Counted from the first letter of the stretch, positions 1-12,204 are shown. The stretch is 64,000 nt of DNA from Metellina segmentata (GCA_947359465.1 OX375873.1:41264437-41328436), one strand, 5' to 3'. Notes: generated by a model from the letters alone, not told the origin. Translations and numbers: made by a program.

Positions 1-383
1 TTTTTTAACAATTCTCTTTTCTGATGCGTCATTAGAAAGATCATTTTTTGTTTTAAAGCGTGTAAAAAATTAATAAAGGAGAACTATGGGAAAAGAAAGA
101 TTAATTAATATGGCCATTCTGTATTTTGTGCAAAAATTTAAAACCGAATTCATAATGCAAAAATAATTGACGAATTCACAAAAAATAAACCAAGACAGAA
201 ATTCATGTAAAAATATTTTTTTTAAATAAATTTATTTAATGTGTGGTTATGGTATGGAATTTTTTATTTTCTTTTTGCTAATAACTTAATAAGAGTTTTC
301 TTGAAAAGTTTTTTAAACTTGAGTTTGGGGAGGCCTCCAAAAATTTTACCGCTTGGGGCCCCAACTTGACTTGATCCGCCACT

Positions 384-531
384 GCTGGCACCCCACTCTC
401 CAAACTTCCACACCAACCCAACGTGAGGACTTTCGGCCACGACAGATTTAAGGTGCACCAGCCGACTCTACACCAAATGCTTACAAACATCCATGCCCGG
501 ACCCGGATTCGAACCAGGAACCTTCCGATCT
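384..531 (-). repeat. tRNA-derived SINE, truncated copy
   Basis: This stretch closely matches the head half of the complete copy at 44908-45234. It shares the segment with GTGAGGACTTTCGG and the tRNA-like B-box region GGATTCGAACC (about 508-518). It reads as minus strand because the B box appears reverse-complemented relative to the plus copies at 23826 and 46131. The copy stops at CCGATCT and runs into a short (TA)n tract, so the A-box end is missing. Short open frames across it are not genes. Confidence 0.75.
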
Positions 532-3070
532 ATATATATATATAAAGGATGTGTATATAATAGTATATTTTCTATAGAAATGGATACGATGGTTCTTATT
601 TTGGACGCATGTTTTTCTGTAAAGCCCAAACGAAAAACTCAATGAGATCTGGCCAACCAGTTTGTACATCTTTCGTTTTCAGAATTCTACATTCGAATTC
701 CAGCACCCACTCGAATCTTAGATGGTCGTGTAACACTCTAAAGGCGGCTTCTTTGATCAAGCCAACATAATGTAGACATATTCAAAAATAATCTATTTGA
801 AGATCATAAAACTCTTTTCAAGTGATCAATTGTCCATAACTAACCCTAGAAGTACTTTTACATCACTCCATTTGACATTACATCGGTCATAAAGTTCTGG
901 GCACTTATAACATAAACATGGGCAACATAAACCCTCTTCATTTGACGTTACACTGACATTACGATCCCCTAAATCTCAAGCCCCTTGAGAACACTCAAAA
1001 TTCCATCGACAGGTGTTTTTCAGATGAAAGGGTCTTGAAAGACGCAAGAAATTGCCATAGACGATTGAGACCTGGGACAGATGATACTTTCGCTAGCCTC
1101 TGCCCAACCCTTCTCATGCCAAAATATCTGTTTATAACTCGGTAAGTCTTCCAGTTTATCAGTTTTTATTGCATTCCCTATAACAGATTTCATTGCTCAG
1201 TGAGAGCTTATTTTTTAAATAGCTCTTTACGGGGGATCATATTTATACTTTTTTACACCAGAATTAATGCTTTTTCTAGTATGATTTAGAATTCTGTGTT
1301 TGCGTATTTGGGTTGACAGCTTTTAAGTAAGGCGTGAAACTTCACATTTAAAAATTACCCGAATTTCGTTTATGTGCGTACTTATGTGCTCCAGTATTTT
1401 AAATTTTGCAGATATATTATTTAGGAATCGAATTTTTATGAATTATTTATTTTCTGCATAGTATGTGTGTGTGTGTGAAGGTTTGTATGTCTTCGGATGG
1501 GATCCCTAATTATTTTAATATGGAATCTTGACCCAACAAAACTTTACAACGGCACAAGGCTTTGTGTAAAGAAGATGCTGGGCAATGTAATTGAAGCGAC
1601 TACCTTAGCAGGAAAGGGAAAGGGTGGAACACAGTTTTTATCCCACGGATACCACTCATTTCGACGGATCACCCTTTTAACTTTTAAGAGATTGTAATTC
1701 TAGTGAGACTGGCGTTCTCGATTACGATCAACAAGTCACAGGGACAGACTATTAAGTACTGTTCCTCCCATGTACAACGGTATGTTGCTTGCTCAAGAGT
1801 GCGTTCACCCAAGAATTTATTTATGCTTGCTCCTGGAGGAGAAACAAAAAATGCTGTTCATAGTCAAGTTTTGTGTTAAGCTATGCGTACACTAGAAATC
1901 ACGAAAATCAATCAGAATATCAATATTTTTTTTTTCTTATTTCAAAATATTTTCCAATTTTTTTAGCTTTTAATATATGGCAAGATCTTGAAAATATTCG
2001 AAATAGTTTTTTAGTTACAAGGGTTTTCGTTCAATATTGTCACCATGAATAGACATGTTTCCTGAACTTTAAACTCGATTTCTGAATAACTGTGTTTTTG
2101 CAATAGGATGCTTTGTTCAAAACGTTATAACTTCTCAATGAATTCACTCTTTAGCAGAGATAATCTCCTTAGCTACTACGGAAGTGAATCGTTTACAACG
2201 GATTACTGAATCGATGATTGTTTTCTACGGAAAAATTCAATTTTATATATTTTTCTGAACTCATCAAATTGGTTTACTTGTTTCTGTATTTTTTTTTCAT
2301 CATTATTATTATTTTTTGGTTAATGGGAGAGAGAGTGCTTAAATTTAATTATTAAATGTTTTTATGAACAAAATTTTCAATTTTTTGTACTATGATATAA
2401 TTTTTTCATTCACAATTATTGGTTCTATATATGTGTATTTAAGTATGATATTTCTTCTAATTGTAAATAATATAATGCGTTGCACACATCTTTAAAATTT
2501 GCAATTAAATATTTGAATTAATGATATAAGCGTCGCATTAAAGCTGATTTCTTAAATTTTACTTGACTTCTAAAAAATTTCTAAAACTACTGAGTTTTGT
2601 CCTTTGGTACTACTGAAAACTTACATAGCTGGTTGGCATCTCTGTAGAATCATTTTTGCATTATGATCTATATCAAGGGTTGTATCAGACGTACCTCTTG
2701 AAATTTTTTGGCGTACCACCAGTTTTATATATTTTTAGGAACATATATCTAATGTCAGAAAAGTGTCCAATGGCTTGTTCTATTTTAATTAAATTACTAA
2801 GAAAGCTTCATATTTTATGATTATAGCAATTGTATTTCTTATTAATGATGTTTTATTTTAATAAAGGAAAAAATAAAACGAATATTGAAAAATACAGTAA
2901 CCCTATAGGGTATACACTAACACCTAACTTAATATTAGAGTTGAATTTGTAAAATATTTTACTTTATAATTTGTGTAATATACTTTTAAAAACCTGTCAG
3001 TAAATTTACTTTAAATTTACACTATAGATATATTTGATTCCGTTTCCTGTCTAATAAGATTAGGATAAAT
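532..3070. other. AT-rich spacer without recognised gene
   Basis: Both strands show only short open frames with no recognisable protein similarity. There is a short GT run near 1462-1478 and long T/A homopolymers. The segment around 2675-2730 resembles a hAT terminus in general style, but I could not find its partner end. Confidence 0.6.
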
Positions 3071-3098
3071 AACCCGGGCGACGCCGGATAACCAGCTA
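3071..3098 (+). mobile_element. Helitron-like 3' end (weak)
   Basis: A short CCGG hairpin (arms 3074-3077 and 3084-3087, loop GCGACG) is followed by a few bases and CAGCTAT. Helitrons end in a small GC hairpin followed by CTRR. A related, more degenerate sequence ends in CTAG at 3615-3618. The hairpin is short and no 5' end was found, so the call is tentative. Confidence 0.25.
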
Positions 3099-3588
3099 TT
3101 GATCATAAAAGCGTTATTTTGCTATTTGAGATCAGGCAAACCAGAATAAATGTTTTATTTTATAAATTTGATTTAGAATCCCGTGTTCGTGTATTTCAGT
3201 TAACACGGAAATATTGCGGTTATATTTGAGTATTACTAAATTTCATAAATCATCGTCTTTATCATTATTTTTCTAATGTTTTTTTTCCGAACTGCTCGAT
3301 TTCAGAAGGAAGTCTAAATTTGACATTTTGCACATATTTCGTTTTTCAGAATTCTGCCTTTTTTTCATCGGAATTTTTTTTGTATTGTATGTCATAGTCT
3401 TTTACGTATTGCAACAAGTTATTCAGGAATTAAATGTGCATATTTGCGTCTGAAGTAAATTGTAGAAGCTATGAAAAAGTTAAAGCGAAGTTAAAAAGTA
3501 TTTTCCCTACAACTTAAAGGATTGCCTTTTTCTATTAAAGAAAAGTGATTACTCTCTCACTCTCTTTTCAATCAATATTTAACCATTT

Positions 3589-3619
3589 TAACCCGAGCAA
3601 CGAATGGTATTCAGCTAGT
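3589..3619 (+). mobile_element. Helitron-like 3' end, second copy
   Basis: AACCCGAGCAACGAATGG then CAGCTAG, followed by T, parallels 3071-3098 (AACCCGGGCGACGCCGG then CAGCTAT). The terminal CTAG before T fits the Helitron 3' rule, but the hairpin has decayed. No Rep/helicase coding sequence is visible upstream. Confidence 0.25.
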
Positions 3620-3752
3620 ACTTGAATAAAGAAAATAAAGCAATCTAACTTAGTTTGTAAATTTGTAGATTCATTTCATTCTACTTGCATTCCATCTCAA
3701 TGGCATATTTGAATTTTTCAGTTTTGTGTATTTTTCAATGTTGTAGATCAAA

Positions 3753-5725
3753 ATGTCATCCCCCTTTCCTGGAAGAGTTACAAGCGACATTTGGTATCAT
3801 TTTTATAAACTGGACAAAAAAGGAAAATGTCGGTATTGTCAGCAGGTTATTTCCAGCAAAAATGGGTCGTCTTCAAATATGAGAAGGCATCTTAAATCAA
3901 AGCACCCAACAGTGCCTGTGGAACGCACAAGAACAAGAAGCCGGTCTAGATCGCCATCAACTAGTGATGAGTCGTCCAAAACATCTACTTTTACTCCCAC
4001 CTCGGCTGAAGTTGTCCTCCCTAGAACATCAGGAAGTCCAACTCCACCTCCCAACTCCAGCCTGTCATCCGGATCAGGTCCAGCTAAACCAAGTTGCTCA
4101 TTTGCGACACCATCACTCCCAACTGCTTTGCATTGTCAACAACCGATCAGTAAATTCGTTAACATCATAAAGCCAATCCCATTAAATAAAAATATAGCAT
4201 TAGACACACAACTTTTAATAATGATTTGTAGGGAATATCACCCATTTTCGATAGTTGAGGACCCAGAGTTTAAAAAATTTGTAAACATGCTTTGTCCAAA
4301 TTACAATTTACCAAGCAGAAAAACATTATCGAATTCTTTATTGCCCAGATTACATAATGAGTTGTATAACAAAATTAAAAATGATTTGACTGGTGCAAAG
4401 GCAATTTGCCTTACCTCAGACGGGTGGACAAGCATTAATAATGTGAGTTTTTATGCGCTCACGGCACATTTTATAGACAATAAAACTCAATTAAAGTCAT
4501 ATCTATTAGAATGCTCCCAATTCGAAGAAAGGCACACTGCGGAAAATATTTCAGCTTGGGTAAACGCTGTTACCACTAAATACAACATTAATTACAAGAT
4601 TACGGCAATAATCACTGACAATGCTTCAAACATGAAGTCAGCTTCCATGCTTTTAAAGTTCGGACACCTTCCATGCTTTGCACATTCTCTAAATCTGGTT
4701 GTGCAGCACGCCATACAGCTGTCTATACAGAAAACTGTTGATGAAGTAAAAAAAACTGTAATGTTTTTCAAAAAAAGTTCTTTTGCCTTAAGCAAACTGA
4801 TGGATATGCAAGAAAATTTAAAAAAAGAAAAACTGAAATTGAAACAAGATGTCCCAACAAGATGGAATTCAACATACGATATGTTACAACGATTTTATTT
4901 AAATAAAGAGCCAATTATTTCGTGCCTTGCCATATTAGGTTCACAATCATTCAGTTTGAATATAAATGATACAGACTGGGCTATAATGAAACAATCAATA
5001 GAGATTTTAAAAGTTTTCGACGAAGTCACAACAGAGGTGTCTTCAGAAAAAACGGTTTCGCTATCGAAAATGGGGATCTTATCGAGATTAATGGCACGTC
5101 AACTAAGAGCTTTCAAAGATAAAAATAAAGATAGTTTTAATGAAATAAATGTGTTGGTTAACGAATTGCTTAAAGGGTTGACAGAGCGGTTTGGGGCTAT
5201 CGCAAAGAACGAATTAATAACACAGGCAACTCTGTTGGATCCTCGATTCAAAAGACAAGGTTTTGCCGTTGATTCAAAGTTCCGGGGGAATGTTACAACA
5301 GCGTAATATCACAAATGAAAACATGGGTTGTGATTCCACAGTATACAGAAAACCAAAATACCCAACCAAGTACATCTAAATCAAGTGGGAATTCTTCCAT
5401 TTGGGAGGAATTCGACGAAACAATAAATCAAATGCAAGGAAGGCATGACCCGGGATCTGCGGTGATCGTCGAACTGGATAAGTATTTATCAGAGGCATAT
5501 TTGCCTAGAAAGAGCGATCCGTTGATCTGGTGGGAATCTAGGAAACTACTATATCCAACATTATATCTTTTAGTGTTGAAAAGATTGTGCATTCCGGCTA
5601 CTTCCGTACCCTACGAGCGGATTTTTTCAAAAGCAGGACAAATATGTACTGAAAAGAGAAACCGACTCACTTCAAACAAAATAACTCAAATTTTGTTTTT
5701 AAATAATAATTTTGATAAATTTTAA
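3753..5725 (+). pseudogene. BED zinc-finger hAT transposase (ZBED-like), one frameshift
   Basis: The first frame (3753-5306, 517 codons) starts with a BED zinc finger whose ligands are C26, C29, H46 and H51. A Ser/Pro/Thr-rich linker follows. The hAT RNase H-like core then shows LTSDGWTS (about residue 219), ITDNASN (about 288), CFAHSLNLVV, PTRWNSTYDML and LDPRFK. The C-terminal hAT dimerisation domain, with IPATSVPYERIFSKAG, lies in another frame at 5315-5725. That second frame is open upstream to about 5297, so a single frameshift near 5290-5305 separates the halves. Otherwise domain order and length are those of a full hAT/ZBED protein. It could be a recently dead transposon or a domesticated gene with an assembly error. 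I found no convincing terminal inverted repeats, which leaves that open. Confidence 0.85.
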
Positions 5726-7283
5726 TTGGGTTCTAGTTTTGTGTTCTAAGTTTGGTTAAGTTTACCTTGATTGTAGTTTTTGTTTATTATACTTTAGTTT
5801 GGAAATAAAATTTGTGAAGTTAACAAAAATGAGTTATTTTATTATTTCCCCAACTTAGGGGAGATTGTCATTTTTTTACTAGAATTTTGTTGCTATTTTT
5901 TTATTTAGGTACAAAGGAATTTTTTGGGGAATCTAAAAACTTTAGGTGAAAGAATGTCGTGGAATTTTTTTAAATCTTTCACTTCGCATTCAAAAAGGAT
6001 CAAGTCAGGTAAAAATATAGAAAGAAATCTTAATGTATCCAAACACGTCCAAGACACTTTTTTTAAATGTGGTATAGAAACATTTTAATGATATTTTTAT
6101 GTTTTGTGTTTTAAACAATAGCAATGGGCTATAAATATCAAAAGTATATATTAATAATTTTGTAAAAATATGATAATCATGTATGAAATTTTAAAGAAAT
6201 GTGTCAAAAACTTCAAATATGCTACATGAAAATCTATTCAACCAATTTGAAAAATGATGCTACCAAAATAAACTACATGCATATTTCTAGGGAATGAACT
6301 AGAATAAAAGGATATTTAAATAAACAACAATTTTGCAAGTAATTGAAAAATGAATAGAAGATTTTTTATAGTTTTACAGTCCTATTTCTTAAATAAATAG
6401 TAATAATTTAGAAACTTTTGAACTCAGCATAATTATTCTAGTTCATTCACTTGACAACATTATAAATAACAAACTCTCAAAAGTTTACTAGAATCCAGTT
6501 ATAAGTTTTTGTATTATAACATTTGAAGTGAGGAAATAATGCAAAAATATTAATTTGGAGTTAAAGGTAGTTTCAAGTGCATCGCTTGCACCCTTGCGTT
6601 TGCTCTTTGTGTAAACAATTTTGTTCTTCCTTCTCTTTAAAAAAGTTCACTCCATTTCCAAAAGAGAAACCATTTAAATATTTGAAAAAACTTTCTAAAA
6701 TTATGTTTGCAAAAAAAAGTAAGGTTTAAATTTAGATTTTGCCATGTTTTTGGCCTTTTAATGGCCATTTCCAGTGTTTTCCATTCTTACTTCTTGTTTT
6801 CCCGCCTTGATTAAAATCTTACTACTTCTTCAAGTAATTAACAGAGAAAAAATTAAATGTTTTGGAAAGTCAAATAAATACTCTATCCAATAAAATCGAA
6901 AACTTTTTTAGAATTCTTGGTCAAAAATGAGATTTTTAATGTGTTTGGATATTTTAATTGCTACTTCTGTAATCTCAACGGGTTCATGACGGGAATTACA
7001 AAAGTAGAAGTGTCCTCAAAGTAATTTATTCTTTATGGACAATTTCAAAGTTATATGAATTGACATGGTTTTGGACCATCTTATGCCTTAGCAATTAAAT
7101 TTTACAGCTTAGCAGCCCTATGCTGCAATGCCTATCGTCCTCGTGCCCCGTCTCCCTCCTTTAGTTGATTTTAGAGGTAATTTAGTTTTTTAGAGGTAAT
7201 TAGTGTTTCAAGTGTTGTGTGCGTGGGTGTTTCAAGCACGCTTGGCGCCTCTTCGTCTGGACACATGCTCTCACGTGACAACG
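5726..7283. other. AT-rich spacer without recognised gene
   Basis: An AATAAA at about 5801 could serve the transposase gene upstream. Beyond it I see only AT-rich sequence with no coding similarity on either strand. Confidence 0.5.
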
Positions 7284-7440
7284 AGGGATGTTCGATGGCC
7301 CAAACATATTGTATACATTTCGATATGTTATATACATTATTATATATCTCAAAGGAGCGGTGAGTCATCAAAAAGAGCTAGCTCTTTTTAGTGAGTGAGC
7401 GGTTCCGATCCGATCCCTGAAAAGAGTCATTTTCCCCATC
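7284..7440. mobile_element. Possible short MITE abutting the gypsy relic
   Basis: This 157 bp segment starts GGGATGTTCGATGG and ends CCCCATCACT, a style common among hAT MITEs. It contains a perfect 20 bp palindrome at 7370-7389 (AAAAAGAGCTAGCTCTTTTT). The gypsy reading frame begins immediately after it. The inverted termini match only roughly and no clear target duplication is visible, so it may instead be a remnant or junction. Confidence 0.3.
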
Positions 7441-8620
7441 ACTAATGACGAATGCCATATCTTTGAAAATGGAATAAACAACGACGAAGCAGTATTAAGC
7501 TTACATGTTCAAACAGAACAAAAACAAAGTAACGATTTTGAGGCGCCACTGGAACACATCGGAGACGTGCAGACACCACAAGAGTCAAAAGAAGAAATAA
7601 TCACCGATGACGTCACTACTCAAACCGCCAAACTTAGAGGAGAGCAAAGGGCTTGTTTATCATTAAAAGAATCGTTCCGACAGCTGAAATCTAAAAAAGG
7701 AAATTATATGCTTATTGATGATCTTCATCATATGGATAAAATATTGGGACGAACCGTGACTCAATTGGAACTTCCTAAGAATAAACGACAACAAGTTTTA
7801 AAGCTAGCTCACGAGTCTGTATTCGGAGCACACATGGATATACGAGAAACTGAATAGAGGATTCGTTATTTATTCTACTGGCCTGGACTTTCTCAAGACG
7901 TAGAGACATTTTGCAAAACAAGTAAGGAACGTCAACTGAGAAGACCCGAAAAATATTCTGATAGAATACCTATTACACCTGTTTCAAGAAACTGACTTAC
8001 CCTTCCACGTGGTGAACATTGATCTCATCGGTCCAATTGAGCCTCCCTCTGTAAGAAAGCATAAATACATCCTGTGTCTGATGGACCAACAGTCTCGCTG
8101 GCCCGAAGCAGTACCATTGAAGAGTTTGACAGCGAAATCTACCTGTGATGCTTTGCTAGAAATATTTATGAGGACCGGTATACCAGATGTCATAGCTAGC
8201 GATCAAGGAACCAATTTCATCTCGACACTCACAAGAATTTCATAAGAGGTTAGGATCATGTCCAAAATTTTCTTGCCCTGGATATCCTGCCAGCAACGGA
8301 TTAATAGAACGATACAATAAAGTTATGAAGCAAATACTGCATCACGTGATAAGAACTGATCCGACGAATTGGGATAGACACATCCCATATCTACTATTCG
8401 CTTACCGTGAGGTACCGAACTGTACAACTAGTGTTTCACCTTTCCAACTGATGTACGGAAGACAAGCAAGAGGACCTTTAGCAGTGCTAAAATCATCATG
8501 GTCTGGAGAGATTCCCCTACCCTTAAACCTAAGTCAGTCTGCAGTAGATTACTTGCAAGAAAAAAATGAAGATGGAACAGACAGCGGAACAAGTGAAAAT
8601 ATTTTCTGAAGGAAAACAAC
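7441..8620 (+). pseudogene. Ty3/gypsy integrase, placed upstream of RT
   Basis: This is the integrase of a Ty3/gypsy element, with frameshifts. The N-terminal zinc region contains HES then GAH, followed by RIRYLFYWPGLSQDV. An in-frame TAG at 7855-7857 cuts it, and the second half of the HHCC finger is degraded. The catalytic core continues at 8009-8245 with VNIDLIGPI (first D) and IASDQGTNF (second D), then at 8260-8609 with SNGLIERYNK (the glutamate), NWDRHIPYLLFAYRE and SPFQLMYGR. At least two frameshifts (about 8240 and 8560) separate the pieces. The frame is open back to 7441, where it meets the possible MITE. No gag or protease is visible upstream, so the 5' part is missing. Confidence 0.85.
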
Positions 8621-10353
8621 AATCTTATGCGGATTACTTCAATAGAAAGACTGGATCAAAGTATTTTATACCTGGAGATCAAGTGTATCTACTTATTCCT
8701 GACTCAAACAACAAATTATATGCTCGCTGGACTGGTCCCGGTGAAATAATTAAACATTATCCTCCACACTCCTATTTAGTAAAATTACCTGATGGGAGAA
8801 GACACCACGTTCATGTGAACAAAATCCGAAAATTTCAGACAAGAGTCAATGCAGTTGGAATCATCTTCGAAGATGACGAAGAATTTGGTGATATCCATAC
8901 TTCTCCCAGGACTGTGAATCAACAAGAATCATTTGATGGAATCCATGAATTAGACTTGCAACATTTGGCTGATGACGATAAGAATATGCTCCTTAAGCTG
9001 TTACAAAAGCATAGAAAACTATTTACAGGAAAAGTGAAAATTGCAAATGTCGGTGGACATAGGATTAGATTAGAAGATGGAAAAGAGAGACGAAAACCCT
9101 TTGTTTACAGAATTCCTGAAGCTTTGAAATCGCAAGTGGACGCCCAAATTGACGAATTAATTCAGCTGGATTTAATAGAAGAAAGTTCCACGGAGATCGC
9201 TCACCCTATCGTGTGTGTTAACAAGAAGGACGGAGGTATACGACTATGCGTTGATTATCACTCTTTGAACGCTGTGACCAAGACTGATGACTTTCCGATG
9301 GAAGATGCCATTCAACTACTTCATTGCATTGGAAAAGCTAATGTCATTACCACACTCGATCTATTAAAAGGACATTGGGCTATCCCAATGGAAGAGGAAA
9401 GTCGTGATTTTACTTCATTCAAGACCCATAGATCTCAGTACAGATTCAAAGTCATGCCGTTTGGTTTGAAAAACGCAGCTGCCACCTTCCAGAGAGAAAT
9501 GAATCGCGCGTTAGCACCATTTAGAGAATTTAGTCGTGCATACATTGACGACATAGCTATCTTTTCTAACAACATGAAAGATCACTTACATCACTTAAAA
9601 CTCATTCTTACTAAGTTAGAAGAACTGAAATTTACAGTGAATCTACAGAAGTGTGCATTTGCTAGGTCGGAAATAAGATATTTAGGCCATATAATAGGGT
9701 CTGGGAAACATCAAGCCGATCCAGATAAAATCAAAGCGATTTCTCAACTACCAAGACCTGAGACCAAGAAACAATTGAGAAACATGCTTGGATTATGCAA
9801 TTATTATCGAGAATACATACCTCGTTATGCAGTAATAGCTTTACCTCTGACAGAACTAACAAAGAAGAAAGTTCCTGACAACCTACCGTGGTCGGATATA
9901 CACGACGAGGCGTTCAACAAACTGAAGTCGGCGTTAATGAAAGCTCCTGCTCTACACACTTCCGTTATGAGTGAATCCTTCATAATTCACACAGATGCGT
10001 CACAGTATGGTGTTGCTGCTTGTGTATCACAAAATATTCAAGGAAAGCCACAACCTATAGCGTATGGCAGCTAAAAGTTAAACAAAACCCAACAAGCGTG
10101 GTCTTCTACAGAGAGGGAAGCATATGCCATTGTATGGTGCTTAAAGAAGTTTGAAACTTTAGTTTTTGGTTCCAAAATAGAACTTTTTACCGATCACAAT
10201 CCTTTGTCGTATCTCACGAAGTGCGCTCCTCAATCTTCGCGTTTACAACGTTGGGTTTCGGCTCTTCAAAAATATGACATCACGATAAAACATTGCCCAG
10301 GATCTAAAATGCCTCACGCGGATGCATTATCAAGATTATTTTCTGATGCGTAA
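8566..10353 (+). pseudogene. Gypsy integrase C-terminus, reverse transcriptase and RNase H
   Basis: One frame starts in the integrase C-terminal GPY/F-like domain (YARWTGPGEIIKHYPPHSYL), then runs into the RT. RT landmarks are CVNKKDGGIRLCVDYHSLN, FKVMPFGLKNAAATFQREMN and the catalytic YIDD in AYIDDIAIFSNN, followed by thumb FARSEIRYLGHIIG. The RNase H part has IIHTDASQYGV, then a single in-frame TAA at 10072-10074, and continues in the same frame with TEREAYAIVW, FTDHNPLSYL and HADALSRLF to a natural stop at 10351-10353. The IN-to-RT transition lies within one open frame, so the order IN-RT-RNase H is real in this copy and not a chance junction. Apart from the nonsense codon this half looks intact. 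Confidence 0.9.
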
Positions 10354-10354
10354 A

Positions 10355-11261
10355 TGTGACAATTAGCATTAACTTTAATACGTGAAACTTTTGAACTATT
10401 GCATAACCTTGGATTACATTTATTCTGTATCCTTTCAGTGTTTATTTACATTCATCTTGATTTTCTTTTGTGTATAATGATTTCATTTCAATATATGTGG
10501 TTAGCTAAGAGATATTTTCTTTCATTGAGATATTTTTTATTTTGTACTTATAGAGAGTTTCTATATATAATTTTGGTTCATAAATTTGGTAGGAAAATAA
10601 TGATTGCATGCTACTATAATGATGTAATTTTATTCCAGTTTATCATATTGTATTAAGTGTTAGTTTTGTTCAGTAAATGTAGCTAGAAAAAGAGTTGGCT
10701 GACAGTCTATTTTGATTTAAGAGACACAGAAATGTTTGATTTTAAATTTTATTCGTCTAAGTAGAAAGGTTTTTTTATATACATACATTATTTTGTCGTC
10801 TGCTGTCAACTCAGTTGTGCTTGTGATTTGCTACTGATATCGAAACTGTCTTTTTGTGTATTGATCTGTTTAATATTTTTTTTGCTAAAATAATATTTTA
10901 AGATATAGTTATTTCATATATTGCAAAAATAGAGGTAAACCGATCTCAACAGAGGCCAATTTCATTATCAGATGAAATTTTAATTTGTAGATAAAACTCC
11001 ATTTTGGCGCGAAGGTGTGATATCTGGCCGGAGATATTTTAGGAGTTCTTGGCGACTAACATCCCTGCGTGGAAGGGTTGCCATAGAGAAATTGAGAGTC
11101 GGATACTTGCCTCGCTTGAAAGAGGTTGTGTTTTTTTTTTGAGGTTCGATGTACTGCTACGAATGAAATGCTGTTCGTTTGTATCTGTCTTATAATCGTT
11201 TAATTAAATAGTTATTTGTTTACAATCTCGTGCTTGGTTATTGGAAAGGAGGAACATCACA
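10355..11261 (+). repeat. Probable 3' LTR of the gypsy element
   Basis: This 907 bp segment begins TGTGAC directly after the RNase H stop and ends CATCACA, giving short inverted TGTGA/TCACA ends. It holds no long coding frame. The right edge coincides with the start of a duplicated repeat unit (11262), which supports the boundary. Against it: no purine tract precedes the proposed start, and the 5' LTR is not in the window for comparison, so the left boundary is less certain. Confidence 0.5.
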
Positions 11262-11575
11262 ATCTTGTTCATCTCCAGTTTCTTATCAAACGGCCACAAT
11301 TCTGAAGAATTATGTCATCATAAGCAATTGTCCTAGAATATAAAATCCTTTTAAACTGATTAATATTTTTTCCATCACAATATGGCAGTACAAGTAATTT
11401 AACCTCTAATTTAATAAAGCTTATAGGTACTTTATATTATAGTATGTTCACTTAAGTAAGTTTAATGGTTCAACTTTTCACTAGATGCTGCTACCTGTTG
11501 TTTTATATAAGTATTAAATACCTACAAAGAAACTTAAAACCATTCTCAATATACTTGTAGTGATGAAAGAAAAAT
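11262..11575 (+). repeat. ~310 bp repeat unit, copy 1
   Basis: From ATCTTGTTCATCTCC through TGTAGTGATGAA this segment is about 88-90% identical by eye to 11898-12204, in the same orientation. Shared landmarks are CTTATCAAACGGCCA, AGCAATTGTCCTAGAATATA, CACAATATGGCAG and TTCACTAGATGCTGCTA. Its left edge abuts the gypsy LTR end, so the gypsy element probably inserted in this repeat. Confidence 0.8.
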
Positions 11576-11640
11576 TAGAAGTCCTTATCTGCAGAATTTA
11601 GTTATGGAATTCTATGATAAACAACCACTGTTTGTTAGGC

Positions 11641-11897
11641 ATCAATGGCCTAACGGCTAGCACACTCGTATTGCATCACCATGGTCCCGGGATCCAAACC
11701 AAAAATTCGTTTTTTATTAAAATTATATGTGTTATCATCTCACTACCAGTTAGTGCTACTAGGAATTTACGACCATGGCAACTTGTCAACAAATTAACGT
11801 CATCCTCTTCGTCCCCAGTGCCTTATTTATTGATTATCTCACCACCAGATGGCACTACCAATCATTTATCACCATTGAAATCTGTCAACAAATTGAC
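11641..11897 (+). repeat. tRNA-like head and internal ~100 bp tandem of the repeat family
   Basis: Bases 11648-11698 (GCCTAACGGCTAGCAC to GGGATCCAAACC) look like a decayed tRNA, with an A-box-like TAACGGCTAG and a B-box-like GGGATCCAAAC. It is followed by two ~100 bp imperfect copies of a unit with ATCTCACTACCAG or ATCTCACCACCAG and GTCAACAAATT (about 11730-11830 and 11835-11900). These lead straight into copy 2 of the 310 bp unit. The whole 11641-12204 could be one tRNA-derived SINE-like element of unusual length. Confidence 0.4.
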
Positions 11898-12204
11898 TTC
11901 ATCTTGTTCATCTACAGTTTCTTATCAAACGGCCATAATACTGAAAAATGGTGTCATCATAAGCAATTGTCCTAGAATATAAAATCCTTTTAAACTAACT
12001 GTTATTTTTTCCACCACAATATGGCAGAACCAGTAATTTAGCCTCTAATTTAATAAAGCTTATAGATTGTTTATGTAATAGTATTTTCACATAAGTAAAT
12101 TTAATGGTTCAACCTTTCACTAGATGCTGCTATCTGTTGTTTTATGAAAGTATTAAATACCTACAAAGAAATTTAAAACCATTCTCAATATATTTGTAGT
12201 GATT
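11898..12204 (+). repeat. ~310 bp repeat unit, copy 2
   Basis: Partner of 11262-11575. Homology ends at TTTGTAGTGATTA, beyond which a BEL/Pao relic begins on the minus strand. The short frames inside are not genes. Confidence 0.8.

Noticed and set aside
7284..7440. Assigning this segment firmly to hAT
   Set aside because: Inverted ends match only roughly and no 8 bp duplication was found. Kept only as a weak feature.
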